Below are positions 25,947 to 34,866 of a DNA stretch of 42,557 nt, piece after piece. This stretch comes from JBFJKD01 sp041601945 (lineage in GTDB: Bacteria; Pseudomonadota; Gammaproteobacteria; Pseudomonadales; Porticoccaceae). The notes under the pieces are model-generated. The model worked only from the letters and a program-made list of their open reading frames with translations. It did no database searches and had not been told where the DNA came from. The position numbers and the translations under genes were made by a program. Numbering within the stretch: position 1 is the first letter of the stretch; each line of letters begins with the position of its first letter. The stretch covers positions 1-42,557 of the forward strand of contig JBFIHG010000019.1 of assembly GCA_041601945.1 (NCBI GenBank). Reading direction: 5' to 3'.

Positions 25947-25974
25947 CTCGATAACGGAAGTATACACTATCGAG
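25947..25974. promoter_or_regulatory. inverted repeat in the LysM leader
   Basis: CTCGATA (25947-25953) and TATCGAG (25968-25974) form a perfect 7-bp inverted repeat with a 14-bp spacer, 24 bp upstream of the LysM ATG. It could fold in the mRNA leader and affect access to the ribosome site, or serve as an operator. A strong Shine-Dalgarno, AAAGGAGGT, lies just upstream at 25923-25931. Confidence 0.4.
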
Positions 25975-25998
25975 ATACAGCACACAGGAAGGGCCATC

Positions 25999-27018
25999 AT
26001 GAAAAAAGCAGCGATAGCGTTGATGGGGATTTGGCTGGGCATGGCGGTGGCATTCGCTGCGGACCCGCCATTTAAGGACAGTGTTCCCGATACCTACACC
26101 GTAAAAAAGGGCGATACCCTTTGGGATATTTCCGCGTTTTACCTGCGCGAACCCTGGTTGTGGCCGGAAATTTGGCACGTTAACCCTCAAATCAAAAACC
26201 CTCATCTAATTTATCCGGGCGATGTGATCAGCCTGGTGTATATCGACGGGCAGCCGCGCTTAACACTTAACCGCGGTCGTAATGTCAAACTAAGCCCACA
26301 AGTGCGTGAAATAGCTCATGACGAGGCCATTGCGGCGTTGCCGCTGGATACGATCAACAGCTTCCTGTCCCGCACGCGCGTAGTCGCGCCGGGGGAACTG
26401 GAAGCGGCGCCTTATGTAGTGGCAGGCCAGCAAAAGCGCATTATTTCTGGCATCGGTGATGACCTGTACGCCCGCGGCACGTTTGCTGGTGACGATGGCA
26501 CGTTCGGCGTTTATCGCCAGGGTGATCCCTATATAGATCCGGAAACCGAGGAAGTGCTCGGGGTGCGTGCCCAGGATGTTGGAGCAGTGCAGCTGAAGGC
26601 CATTAACGACGATGTTGGCACTGCCGGGGTGCTACGTAGCGAGCAGGAAATTCGCGTCGGCGACCGACTGCTGCCGGGCGAGGAGCGCAAAATTAACCCG
26701 GTCTTTTATCCGAGTGCTCCGGCCGATACCATCGACGGGGTTATCATCGCGGTGGAAGGTGGTGTGAATAACGTTGGCCATCTGGACGTTGTTGCCATCA
26801 ATCGCGGTGAACGGGATGGTCTGGTGGTGGGCAATCTGCTGGCGATTTACAAGCGCGGAGAGACCGTTGCGGATCATATAGCCGAAGACACGCTCACATT
26901 GCCCCCGGAAAGAGCCGGGTTGGTGATGATATTTCGCACCTTTGAAAAAATGAGCTTTGGCCTGGTGCTCAACGCGGATCGGTCACTTTCTGTAAAAGAT
27001 CTGGTACGCAATCCGTAA
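25999..27018 (+). CDS. exported LysM-domain protein
   Basis: A 339-residue envelope protein with a canonical signal peptide (MKKAAIALMGIWLGMAVAFA, cut likely before ADPP) and one LysM domain right after it (DTYTVKKGDTLWDISAFYL, residues about 30-80, ending near YPGDVISLVYI). LysM binds peptidoglycan. The remainder is a conserved region of unknown role. ATG at 25999 has AGGAAGG and the proper signal peptide. An in-frame ATG at 25942 has a near-perfect AAAGGAGGT 10 bp upstream and would add 19 residues before the signal peptide. It is the first gene of the conserved lysM-dprA-tsaC-hemF-aroE run. Confidence 0.93.
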   Translation: MKKAAIALMGIWLGMAVAFAADPPFKDSVPDTYTVKKGDTLWDISAFYLREPWLWPEIWHVNPQIKNPHLIYPGDVISLVYIDGQPRLTLNRGRNVKLSPQVREIAHDEAIAALPLDTINSFLSRTRVVAPGELEAAPYVVAGQQKRIISGIGDDLYARGTFAGDDGTFGVYRQGDPYIDPETEEVLGVRAQDVGAVQLKAINDDVGTAGVLRSEQEIRVGDRLLPGEERKINPVFYPSAPADTIDGVIIAVEGGVNNVGHLDVVAINRGERDGLVVGNLLAIYKRGETVADHIAEDTLTLPPERAGLVMIFRTFEKMSFGLVLNADRSLSVKDLVRNP

Positions 27019-27026
27019 TGCTTATG

Positions 27027-27050
27027 CCCCGCTGATTCCGGTCAGCGGGG
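27027..27050 (+). terminator. GC-rich hairpin between LysM gene and dprA
   Basis: CCCCGCTGA, a 6-base loop, and TCAGCGGGG: a perfect 9-bp stem just after the LysM stop codon. No T-run follows (ATTGTCC), so it is either a weak/Rho-assisted terminator, an mRNA 3' stabiliser, or an attenuator before dprA. It overlaps the zone just before the TTG at 27052 and argues against that codon as the dprA start. Confidence 0.55.
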
Positions 27051-27111
27051 ATTGTCCACTCAGGGAACAGGGGCGACCAGGGTAACCCAAAAAAACTCAG
27101 GGAAGAGGATT

Positions 27112-28218
27112 TTGACCGAGACAGAGTCGGCGTTGGCGCTGCAATTGCTGCCAGGCTTCAGCACAAAAATCATCAACGACCTGCATGCTTATCACGGCTC
27201 TTTTGTGGCTGTCGTGTCTTTGACGTCCGAGCAATTGCCCCTTGCCTGCCGGGCGGGGCTGGGCGAGTTTCGCGAAAATCCCGCAGCGTTGTTGCACAAG
27301 ATTGAGGCGACACTCACCTACTGTGCTGCCGAGCACGTGGACGTGCTAACCCTTGGCGATGCGGCTTACCCAGCGCTGTTGCGGGAAATTTCTACCCCAC
27401 CACCGGTGTTATTCGTACGCGGCCGGGTCGACGCGTTGTCCCTGCCGCAAATTGCCATCGTTGGTAGTCGGCAAAGTTCAAGCGGTGGCGATCGTACCGC
27501 AGAATCTTTCGCTGCCAGCCTCGCGGGCCAGGGTTTTGCGATCACCAGTGGCCTTGCGCTGGGCATCGACAGTGCCGCCCATGGAGGTGCGCTCAAAAGT
27601 GGCGTGACAATTGCGATAGTTGCGACTGGAATAGATCGCGTGTATCCACGGCAACATGCTGAGTTACAGGCGAAAATTATCGAGCGCGGTGGCGCCATTG
27701 TGTCCGAATTTCCCCTCGGCACGCCACCCAGAGGGAGCCATTTCCCGCAGCGCAACCGAATTATCAGCGGACTCAGTTTAGGGACGCTAGTGGTCGAAGC
27801 GGCACCGCGCAGCGGTTCGTTGATTACCGCTCGCTACGCCATGGAACAGGGGCGCGAAGTGTTTGCAATCCCCGGATCGATCCATAACCCCAGGGCGCGC
27901 GGTTGCCACCAGTTGCTGCGCGATGGCGCGACCCTGGTCGAAACTGCCGACGATATTGTGGCCCAACTGGAGGGTATGCTGGCCTACAAAATGGAAGAGT
28001 TACAGGCTGCGCACCGCACTGAGGGGTCAGACATACGCCCCGTAGTGTCGCCAGAACAACAAATGATACTTACCGAGATGGGCTTTGATCCCATGGCGCT
28101 TGACGCCCTGGTGGAATGTACTGGCATGGACTCCGCCCAACTGACGCGCGTTATGGTAGAGCTCGAGCTTGGCGGTCTGGTGGAAAACCAGGGCGGGACA
28201 TTTACCCGCTTAAAATAG
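27112..28218 (+). CDS. dprA: DNA-processing protein DprA
   Basis: Loads RecA onto incoming single-stranded DNA in natural transformation. The protein has an N-terminal SAM-like/HTH region, the Rossmann-like DprA core (AIVGSRQSSSGGDRTAESFA, ITSGLALGIDSAAH, FPQRNRIISGLS, EAAPRSGSLITARYA, VFAIPGSI) and a C-terminal winged helix (ALDALVECTGMDSAQLTRVM). A TTG start at 27112 is preferred because GGAAGAGGA lies just upstream; the frame opens to another TTG at 27052 directly behind a hairpin. This gives 368 residues. The full-length protein suggests possible competence, although pilus genes are not in the window. Confidence 0.93.
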   Translation: MTETESALALQLLPGFSTKIINDLHAYHGSFVAVVSLTSEQLPLACRAGLGEFRENPAALLHKIEATLTYCAAEHVDVLTLGDAAYPALLREISTPPPVLFVRGRVDALSLPQIAIVGSRQSSSGGDRTAESFAASLAGQGFAITSGLALGIDSAAHGGALKSGVTIAIVATGIDRVYPRQHAELQAKIIERGGAIVSEFPLGTPPRGSHFPQRNRIISGLSLGTLVVEAAPRSGSLITARYAMEQGREVFAIPGSIHNPRARGCHQLLRDGATLVETADDIVAQLEGMLAYKMEELQAAHRTEGSDIRPVVSPEQQMILTEMGFDPMALDALVECTGMDSAQLTRVMVELELGGLVENQGGTFTRLK

Positions 28219-28405
28219 GCGAGTTAATTCGCCCCTGTCCATGCCCGACCGTTGAATCCGCTGCTGCCATGGAGTAGCCTCGCGATTTTCACTGGATTGG
28301 GTAACATGACCACGAACTGCTTTGGTATTTCCCCGGTAACACTGGACCCCACCTTGGGCGGTTTGTCCGCGCCCCTAGTTGTAGCGGCGCAGGCGGTGCA
28401 ATATT

Positions 28406-28981
28406 TTGCGTGACTGGCGTTATAACCCCCGGGTGTGTCGGGCTGCGGACGTGGTGCGGGCCGGGGGTGTCGTGGCGTATCCTACGGAGGGAGTGTGGGG
28501 TCTTGGGTGTGATCCTGCTAATGGGGAGGCGGTGCACCGTATATTGCGGCTCAAGCGTCGCCCAGTTAGTAAAGGTGTTATTTTAATAGCGGCTGATATG
28601 AATATGCTCGAGCCTTTTTTACGGGGCCTCTCTGCTTCCCAGCGCGCCTTACTGGCACATAGTTGGCCGGGTGCGGTTACCTGGCTGATTCCCCATAATG
28701 GCGTGGCGGCAAAATGGATTACGGGGGACAGCGATCGATTGGCAGTGAGGGTTACCGCTCACCCATTGGCGGCTGCCCTGTCCAGGGCCTTTGGCGGCCC
28801 CCTGGTGTCCACCTCGGCTAACCCTGGCGGATTTCCGGCGGCTGTTTCATTGATCAAGGTCAAAGCATATTTTGGCGCCGACCTCGACGATTACCTGCCC
28901 GGCAGAGTTGGTCATCCAGGCCGACCGAGCGAGATTCGCGACCTGCTCTCGGGGCGCGTTATTCGCCCCGGTGGGGAGTAG
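28406..28981 (+). CDS. tsaC: threonylcarbamoyl-AMP synthase TsaC (YrdC/Sua5 family)
   Basis: Makes threonylcarbamoyl-AMP for t6A37 modification of tRNA. The 191-residue, single-domain protein has VRAGGVVAYPTEGVWGLGCDP, RILRLKRRPVSKGVILIA, SWPGAVTWLIP and PLVSTSANPGG, all typical of short TsaC. The start appears to be TTG at 28406, giving MRDWRYNPRVCRAADVV, which resembles the family N-terminus; AGGCGG lies upstream. A 187-bp gap to dprA contains no other gene that I can support. hemF follows after 27 bp. Confidence 0.94.
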   Translation: MRDWRYNPRVCRAADVVRAGGVVAYPTEGVWGLGCDPANGEAVHRILRLKRRPVSKGVILIAADMNMLEPFLRGLSASQRALLAHSWPGAVTWLIPHNGVAAKWITGDSDRLAVRVTAHPLAAALSRAFGGPLVSTSANPGGFPAAVSLIKVKAYFGADLDDYLPGRVGHPGRPSEIRDLLSGRVIRPGGE

Positions 28982-29008
28982 GCATTGCATCAGAAATCAG
29001 GAGTGGAC

Positions 29009-29932
29009 GTGCCCCAACCAGATAAGTCGGCAATGGACAAAGAAAGCGTTAAAAGTTACCTGCAGGGACTCCAGGATCGGATTTGCACGGCGCTGCAGCA
29101 ATACGAGTTGCAAACCCAGTTTCAGGAGGATAACTGGACTCGCGCCGAGGGGGGTGGCGGTCGTTCGCGGGTGATCGCCAACGGCGCAGTCATTGAAAAA
29201 GGCGGCGTTAACTATTCCTGCGTGCAGGGCGCGCAGTTGCCCGCTTCAGCGACAGCCAGCCGCCCAGAATTGGCGGGACGCTCATTTGAAGCGATGGGGG
29301 TGTCACTGGTTATTCATCCCCTTAATCCCTATGTCCCCACATCCCACGCCAACGTACGTTTCTTCGTGGCGGAGAAAGACGGGGAAGCTCCGGTGTGGTG
29401 GTTTGGTGGTGGTTACGACCTGACGCCGTATTACGGCGATCAGCAGGATTGCCGTCACTGGCACAGCGTAGCGCAGCAGGCCTGCGCACCCCACGGCGCT
29501 GACATTTACCCGCGTTTCAAACAATGGTGTGACGATTATTTTTATATAAAACACCGTGGTGAGGCGCGCGGAGTCGGTGGACTTTTTTTTGACGATTATA
29601 ATAGCGCGGGTTTCGACGCCAGTTTTGCGCTGCTGCGCGCGGTTGGCGATAGCTACACTCAGGCATATTGCCCGATTATCGAGCGTCGCAAGGATACGCC
29701 TTACGGCGAGCGGGAAAGGAATTTTCAGCTGTATCGCCGTGGGCGGTATGTGGAATTCAATCTGGTTTACGATCGGGGCACCCTGTTCGGGCTGCAAACC
29801 GGTGGGCGTACCGAGTCCATACTGATGTCACTGCCGCCGCTGGTGCGTTGGGACTACGATTGGCAGCCCCAGCCGGGTAGTGCGGAGGCCCAGCTCTACG
29901 ATCAGTTTCTGCCACCCAGAGATTGGGTTTAG
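29009..29932 (+). CDS. hemF: oxygen-dependent coproporphyrinogen III oxidase
   Basis: Converts coproporphyrinogen III to protoporphyrinogen IX with O2. The 307-residue protein has NWTRAEGGGGRSRVI, VSLVIHPLNPYVPTSHANVR, WWFGGGYDLTPYY, the KHRGEARGVGGLFFDD signature and YVEFNLVYDRGT. GTG at 29009 is chosen because CAGGAG ends 5 bp upstream; an earlier TTG (28985) and a later ATG (29033) are in frame. It indicates aerobic heme synthesis. Downstream of tsaC by 27 bp. Confidence 0.95.
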   Translation: MPQPDKSAMDKESVKSYLQGLQDRICTALQQYELQTQFQEDNWTRAEGGGGRSRVIANGAVIEKGGVNYSCVQGAQLPASATASRPELAGRSFEAMGVSLVIHPLNPYVPTSHANVRFFVAEKDGEAPVWWFGGGYDLTPYYGDQQDCRHWHSVAQQACAPHGADIYPRFKQWCDDYFYIKHRGEARGVGGLFFDDYNSAGFDASFALLRAVGDSYTQAYCPIIERRKDTPYGERERNFQLYRRGRYVEFNLVYDRGTLFGLQTGGRTESILMSLPPLVRWDYDWQPQPGSAEAQLYDQFLPPRDWV

Positions 29933-30059
29933 CGTCGCAAAACAGTCCGCGGCTTGACATCGTTTAGTCCAGCGACTCACCCACCTGCCAACACTGACGG
30001 TTAAGCAAATAGACGCTAAACTGTGCTGCTATCGAATAAGCGAGGCCGACGCACGCACC

Positions 30060-30887
30060 ATGACTGATCGCTACGCAGTATTTGGCAACCCCATTGAGCA
30101 CAGTCGCTCACCGGAGATTCACACGGCCTTCGCTGCCCAGTTCGGCGTGGATATGGCCTACACCCGCCAGTTGGTGCCTGCCGGGGGATTTGACGCCGCG
30201 GCCACCGATTTTTTTCAGGGCGGTGGCATGGGGCTAAATGTCACGGTTCCGTTTAAACAGGATGCGTACCGTTTCGCGACCCGGTTAACCGCGCGGGCCA
30301 AGCGAGCGGGTGCGGTTAACACGCTTGCTCTGCAGACCGGGCGCGCTGTATTGGGTGACAACACGGACGGTGGGGGGCTGGTGATTGATTTAACCAGCAA
30401 CCTCGATTGGTCGCTCACCGATAAACGAGTGCTGATACTCGGTGCTGGCGGCGCTGTGCGCGGCATTTTGGAGCCAGTTCTCGAGCAGCATCCGCGGGAG
30501 TTAGTGATCGCCAATCGCACCGTCGAGAAGGCGCAACAGTTGGTGGAAGAGTTTGCTCCACTGGGATCGTTAAGTACGGTGGGTGTGGACAATTTGGCAG
30601 ACCTGCAAGCTTTTGACATGGTGATCAATGGCACCAGCGCCAGCCTGGAGGGAGATTTGCCGCCGTTGCCCGATAGCCTGTTGGCGCGCAACGCGCACTG
30701 CTACGACCTGATGTACGGAGCCGCGCCGACGGTATTTATGAACTGGGCAACGGGGCACGGGGCGGTCGCGGTCGCCGACGGGCTCGGCATGCTGGTGGAA
30801 CAGGCGGCGGAATCTTTTTTCCTGTGGCGGGGTTTACGTCCCGCTACCAAACCCGTTATCGCGGCGCTTCGAGCGTCATTAAAGTAG
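30060..30887 (+). CDS. aroE: shikimate dehydrogenase (NADP+)
   Basis: Reduces 3-dehydroshikimate to shikimate in aromatic amino acid synthesis. The 275-residue protein has YAVFGNPIEHSRSPEIHTAFA, NVTVPFKQDA (catalytic Lys), AGAVNTL, DNTDGGGL (catalytic Asp), GAGGAVRGIL and NRTVEKAQ. ATG at 30060. It lies 127 bp after hemF; a TTGACA at 29954 has no good -10 partner. It is convergent with the next acyl-CoA dehydrogenase, 46 bp away. Confidence 0.97.
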   Translation: MTDRYAVFGNPIEHSRSPEIHTAFAAQFGVDMAYTRQLVPAGGFDAAATDFFQGGGMGLNVTVPFKQDAYRFATRLTARAKRAGAVNTLALQTGRAVLGDNTDGGGLVIDLTSNLDWSLTDKRVLILGAGGAVRGILEPVLEQHPRELVIANRTVEKAQQLVEEFAPLGSLSTVGVDNLADLQAFDMVINGTSASLEGDLPPLPDSLLARNAHCYDLMYGAAPTVFMNWATGHGAVAVADGLGMLVEQAAESFFLWRGLRPATKPVIAALRASLK

Positions 30888-30933
30888 TTGGCAAACCTGG
30901 GCACCAGTGTTACCTACCGAGGTGCTCGATCAG

Positions 30934-32100
30934 TTAATAGGATTTTGGCAGGCCGAGAACTTTTTCCGCGATAAAACAAAGTATCAATTGGGGGCTAATT
31001 GGCGCCAGCCGATGGATCAGGCACTCCCTGAGGTATCGTTCCACATGATACTCCTTGGCGTAGCCCATTCCGCCGAGGGTCATTACCGCTTGTGTACATG
31101 CCTTGAAAGTGGCCTCAGCGGCGAAATATTTGGCCGCGTTTGCAAATGCGCCGCAGTCTTCGCCGTTGTCGTAGGCGGTGGCGGCGCGAAATACCATCAG
31201 GTTGGCAGCTTCCAGTTCGATCCAGTTTTCTGCTAGTGGATGTTGAATACTCTGGTTTTGCCCAATCGGTCGGTTAAACACGACCCGCTGGTTGGCGTAG
31301 GTGACCGCTTTGTGAAGGGCGGCCCGGCCGAGGCCGACCAGCCCGGCGGCGATTAGAATGCGCTCCGGATTCAAACCGTGTAGCAGATAGCGAAAGCCCT
31401 TACCTTCCTCGCCGATACGATCTTCTACGGGGATTTTTAATCCATCGATAAACAGCTGGTTGGAGTCCACGCATTTGCGCCCCATCTTGTCTATGGCGCG
31501 TATTTCTACGTAACTGCGATCAAGATCGGTGTAAAACAACGAGAGTCCATCGATCGGCCGCGGAGTTTCGTGTACGGGACGGGTGCGTGCAATCAGCATA
31601 ATTTTATTGGCAACCTGAGCGGTGGAAGTCCAGGTTTTGTGACCATGCACCACATAGTGGTCGCCGTGGCGCACCGCGGACGTTGTGAGCCGTGTTGTAT
31701 CCAGTCCGGTATTGGGTTCAGTTACGGCGAAGCAGGGAATATGCTCGCGACGGATGACCGGCGGCAACATGCGCTGCTGCTGTTTTTCGTTGCCAAAGAC
31801 AGCGATGGGGTTGACCCCGAAGAGTGGAATAGCAATTGACGACACCCCGCCGTTGGCAGCACCGGATTCGGCAATGGCCTGCACCATGACAGCCGCTGCG
31901 CTAATACCGAGACCGCTGCCGCCGACCTCCTTCGGCATGGCAATTCCAAGCCAGCCCTGGTCGGCGAGAGTGCGACAAAAGTCCTCCGGAAACTGACCAT
32001 CCGAGTCGCGCGCCAGCCAGTATTGGTCGTCAAATCGGGCGCATAACTTAAGTATGCTGTCGCGAATTTGTTGTTGTTCCTGGGAAAAAGCAAAGTCCAT
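30934..32100 (-). CDS. acyl-CoA dehydrogenase family protein
   Basis: A 388-residue acyl-CoA dehydrogenase: MDFAFSQEQQQIRDSILKL, CFAVTEPNTGLDTTRLTT, KTWTSTAQ and VMTLGGMGYAKEYHVERYLREC. The usual C-terminal YEGT Glu is not present (RLAPISPQ instead), but GLNPERILIAAGL places a Glu where isovaleryl-CoA dehydrogenase carries its base, so the enzyme may be active. Substrate unknown. ATG at 32100 is preceded on the minus strand by CAGGTGA. It is separate from the GGDEF/EAL gene upstream (189-bp gap) and convergent with aroE. The gap holds a perfect palindrome and a small hairpin. Confidence 0.92.
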   Translation of the reverse strand: MDFAFSQEQQQIRDSILKLCARFDDQYWLARDSDGQFPEDFCRTLADQGWLGIAMPKEVGGSGLGISAAAVMVQAIAESGAANGGVSSIAIPLFGVNPIAVFGNEKQQQRMLPPVIRREHIPCFAVTEPNTGLDTTRLTTSAVRHGDHYVVHGHKTWTSTAQVANKIMLIARTRPVHETPRPIDGLSLFYTDLDRSYVEIRAIDKMGRKCVDSNQLFIDGLKIPVEDRIGEEGKGFRYLLHGLNPERILIAAGLVGLGRAALHKAVTYANQRVVFNRPIGQNQSIQHPLAENWIELEAANLMVFRAATAYDNGEDCGAFANAAKYFAAEATFKACTQAVMTLGGMGYAKEYHVERYLRECLIHRLAPISPQLILCFIAEKVLGLPKSY

Positions 32101-32131
32101 TAGCGATCACCTGCACGGGCCTAGTTGGGCG

Positions 32132-32143
32132 CATGTTAACATG
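32132..32143. promoter_or_regulatory. perfect 12-bp palindrome before the acyl-CoA dehydrogenase
   Basis: CATGTTAACATG, 31 bp upstream of the dehydrogenase start. On the minus strand it contains TGTTAACAT, which reads as an extended -10 (TGnTAACAT). It may be an operator over the promoter. No regulator gene lies next to it. Confidence 0.35.
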
Positions 32144-32213
32144 AGCGACCAGCCGCAGCGGCTGCGCTTGTGCGAGGTAATTTCCTGATTTCGGAGCGCG
32201 TGATGCGTATCTA

Positions 32214-32228
32214 GCGGCAGTTTGCCGC
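32214..32228 (-). terminator. weak candidate hairpin after the GGDEF/EAL gene
   Basis: GCGGCA, 3-base loop, TGCCGC, 61 bp past the stop codon of the upstream minus-strand gene. There is no T-run, so a terminator role is tentative. Confidence 0.25.
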
Positions 32229-32289
32229 AGTAGTGGTGGGCTCAATATTTTTTCCGAAACTCGACATAATTGTAAATTATGATGCTTGT

Positions 32290-34866
32290 TCAGGTTAACT
32301 GTCCGGAGCTAGAAGCCTGCACAGATTCCGCGGATACTTGTTGCTCGCCATTCGGCAGTACCAGCTGCCTGGTGTCGAGCAGTGCCGTGAGTTGCTCCAG
32401 CTTTAGTGGCGCACTGAAATAAAAACCTTGCAGATAATCACATCCCGCCTCTTCGAGGTACTCTACCTGATGTAATTGCTCGACACCCTCCGCGGTTGCA
32501 CTGAGTTGATAGGAGTGACTGAGCAACAATATAACGTCAACAATTTGCAGGTGCCCGCTTTTCGCAGCAATCTCAGCAACATAATCTCGGTCTATTTTGA
32601 GTCTGTGCACGGGCAAATCCTTGAGCTGGTTAAGCGAGGTAAAGCCCTTGCCAAAATCGTCAAGTATCAGCGTAACACCGGTTTCTTTCAGTCGCGTAAA
32701 GATATCGAGCGAGCGTTCGTCATGGTCAACCAGTTTTGTTTCGGTAATTTCGAACTCAATACGATGGGGTTCAATAGTATAACCCTCAAAGCTGGCAGCG
32801 ACGAATCCCGGAAACGAGAGGTTGCGCATTTCTGCTGCCGAAATATTAATCGACAAATTTATGTCCGGGTAGTCTCTCTGTTTCCAGTGGTCCAGCAATT
32901 CCAGTGCCTTGCTTAATAACCACGCATCAATTTCCTTGATGATCCCAGTAGATTCCGCGACGGGAATAAACTCCTGTGGCGGTACGGCGCCGAGCAGTTT
33001 GCTGTTCCAGCGCAATAAAATTTCTGCACCAACTATGCGGTGTTCAGTGCGATTGACGTAGGGTTGAAACAGCAATTCGAATTCATCCTCAAGCAGCGCA
33101 TGGCGCAACGCCTGTTGAATATTACGCTGCCTGGCAAGTTTGTTGGAAATGTCCTGGGAAAAGAAACAGTAAGTATTTTTCCCGCTGACCTTGGCGTGGT
33201 ACATCGCCGCGTCGGCGTGCTGGATAAGTTGTTGCGGGCCGCTGGCGTCATCCGGGAATACTGCGATTCCTATTGAGGCCTCAATATGTACTACCTGTCC
33301 TTCGAACACGATCGGTTCGCGTGCGCTTTCAAGCAGACGCTCCGCCACCACGGCCGCGGAAAAATTGTCCTCCAGGGAAGTTAATAACACGGCAAATTCA
33401 TCGCCAGCCAGGCGCGCAATACTTTGCGCGGCGTCGCTCTCGCCGAGAAAGGACACGAGGTCGCTGGTGCGCACGGTATTCTTTATGCGTTCGGCAAACT
33501 CCACCAATACCCGGTCGCCGAAATGGTGACCGTAGCTGTCATTAATAAACTTGAAGTTATCCAGATCGATAAACATAACCGCGAGACTTTCGTCAGATCG
33601 TTGTGCCGATGCGACGATGCGCGCCAGATAGGTGGCAAACAGGCGGCGGTTTGCCAACCCGGTCAAGGCGTCGAAATAGGCCATGTTTTGAATCTGGCTG
33701 CGGGCTTCGTGTTCCGCCGTTAATACTTTCTCAAAAGTGGCTGCTAATTGGTTAATCTCTATCGCCGCGTAGTCTTTTTTTAGATAAACCTTTTCTCCGT
33801 CAGCTGTAGATCTGACATCCCGCGCTAGTTGCCTGATCGGCACAGCTACCAGGCGATTGATAAAAAACGTGGTCAAAAACACACACACCGCGACAGCGAA
33901 TACTGTGACAATAAGTGCAAGGATGGAGAACTGGCTACCTACGTCGTTGGGTGGTCGCTGCGGCGCGAACGTGATTAGTTTATTACCGTACAGGCTGCTT
34001 GCTACGTAAAGTAACGATTTCTCCGAAAAATCGATGGCGTGCGCATCGTCGTCTGCAGTCAACGACGCATATTCGCGAGCAAAGTTTTCAATAAGATCTG
34101 TATTTTGACCGGTCGATAAAAGGCGCAGGTTGTTGGCGCTGAACAACACGAAATCCACGCCGTTTATTTCGCGATGGCGCGTGGCGAGGTTTTTGACCAC
34201 TGCCATTTTCGAGGAAAATACAAAATAATAGAGTTCGCCTTCCCAGTACTCAGGGTTGGTGCGGCGGAAAATTATAAACATGGTGGGCTCGCCCTGCTGC
34301 AGGGCATAATCCACAAAGAAGGAACTTTTTGCGTTGGTGATGGTGCTACGGATAGTTTCTGGCAGGGTTCTCGCGTGACCAAAACTTGCGTTTGCCGGGC
34401 TTGATTCGCCGCGAGTGGCCGGTCCGGGATTGAGTTGTCGAGACCGCAACAATTCGCGATCGGCAGTGAGCAGCGTGTCGCCCGCGTGGTCGAGAAGTTG
34501 AATCTGATCAAAGAGGGGGTAACTTTCGAGGGCACGATAAAAAAGTGCCGACAGATCTTTTTCGGGATCGCCGATCCTGGGCGTATGCACCGTGAGATTT
34601 TCCGTCGCAGTGCGAACTTGTTGTTCCCTTGCCGATGAATACTCGGTAAATTCCCGCGAGCGGGCTATCAACTCGCCACCCGCTCGCCCGGCGTCGTGAA
34701 ACTGCTCTAGCTGTGCGGCAAAGGAACGGGCGACAGCAGTTACCAGAGATATTTGTTTTTGGCTGACGGCGTCGTTCATTAAAAACACACCGCCGAGGCC
34801 CAGACTTAGCAGGGAAAGCACGAATACCGGAATAATCCGGGTCAGAACCAGGACTCTGAGATTCAT
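32290..34866 (-). CDS. membrane cyclic-di-GMP protein: sensor-HAMP-GGDEF-EAL
   Basis: An 858-residue inner-membrane protein. TM1 is about 7-29, a large periplasmic sensor region runs to about 312, TM2 is about 313-337, HAMP about 338-390, GGDEF about 395-565 and EAL about 585-830. The GGDEF signature reads AGDEF (487-491), and the canonical RxxD inhibitory site is not found before it. The EAL signature reads EIL (615-617), with the other catalytic blocks NISAAE, EITET, LDDFGKGF and KIDRDYV, and AEGVE retained. These variants can be active in some proteins, so this may be a phosphodiesterase, a cyclase or both. ATG start without a strong ribosome site. Same strand as its neighbours; the 238 bp upstream to rsmE (34867-35104) holds nothing I can support. 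Confidence 0.93.
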   Translation of the reverse strand: MNLRVLVLTRIIPVFVLSLLSLGLGGVFLMNDAVSQKQISLVTAVARSFAAQLEQFHDAGRAGGELIARSREFTEYSSAREQQVRTATENLTVHTPRIGDPEKDLSALFYRALESYPLFDQIQLLDHAGDTLLTADRELLRSRQLNPGPATRGESSPANASFGHARTLPETIRSTITNAKSSFFVDYALQQGEPTMFIIFRRTNPEYWEGELYYFVFSSKMAVVKNLATRHREINGVDFVLFSANNLRLLSTGQNTDLIENFAREYASLTADDDAHAIDFSEKSLLYVASSLYGNKLITFAPQRPPNDVGSQFSILALIVTVFAVAVCVFLTTFFINRLVAVPIRQLARDVRSTADGEKVYLKKDYAAIEINQLAATFEKVLTAEHEARSQIQNMAYFDALTGLANRRLFATYLARIVASAQRSDESLAVMFIDLDNFKFINDSYGHHFGDRVLVEFAERIKNTVRTSDLVSFLGESDAAQSIARLAGDEFAVLLTSLEDNFSAAVVAERLLESAREPIVFEGQVVHIEASIGIAVFPDDASGPQQLIQHADAAMYHAKVSGKNTYCFFSQDISNKLARQRNIQQALRHALLEDEFELLFQPYVNRTEHRIVGAEILLRWNSKLLGAVPPQEFIPVAESTGIIKEIDAWLLSKALELLDHWKQRDYPDINLSINISAAEMRNLSFPGFVAASFEGYTIEPHRIEFEITETKLVDHDERSLDIFTRLKETGVTLILDDFGKGFTSLNQLKDLPVHRLKIDRDYVAEIAAKSGHLQIVDVILLLSHSYQLSATAEGVEQLHQVEYLEEAGCDYLQGFYFSAPLKLEQLTALLDTRQLVLPNGEQQVSAESVQASSSGQLT

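Noticed and set aside
29954..29982. TTGACA as an aroE promoter
   Set aside because: The -35 is perfect but the segment 17 bp downstream (TCACCC) does not resemble a -10.
30888..30933. Bidirectional terminator between aroE and the acyl-CoA dehydrogenase
   Set aside because: GGGCACC/GGTGCTC can pair only with a G-T wobble and a 15-base loop, and no T-run follows.
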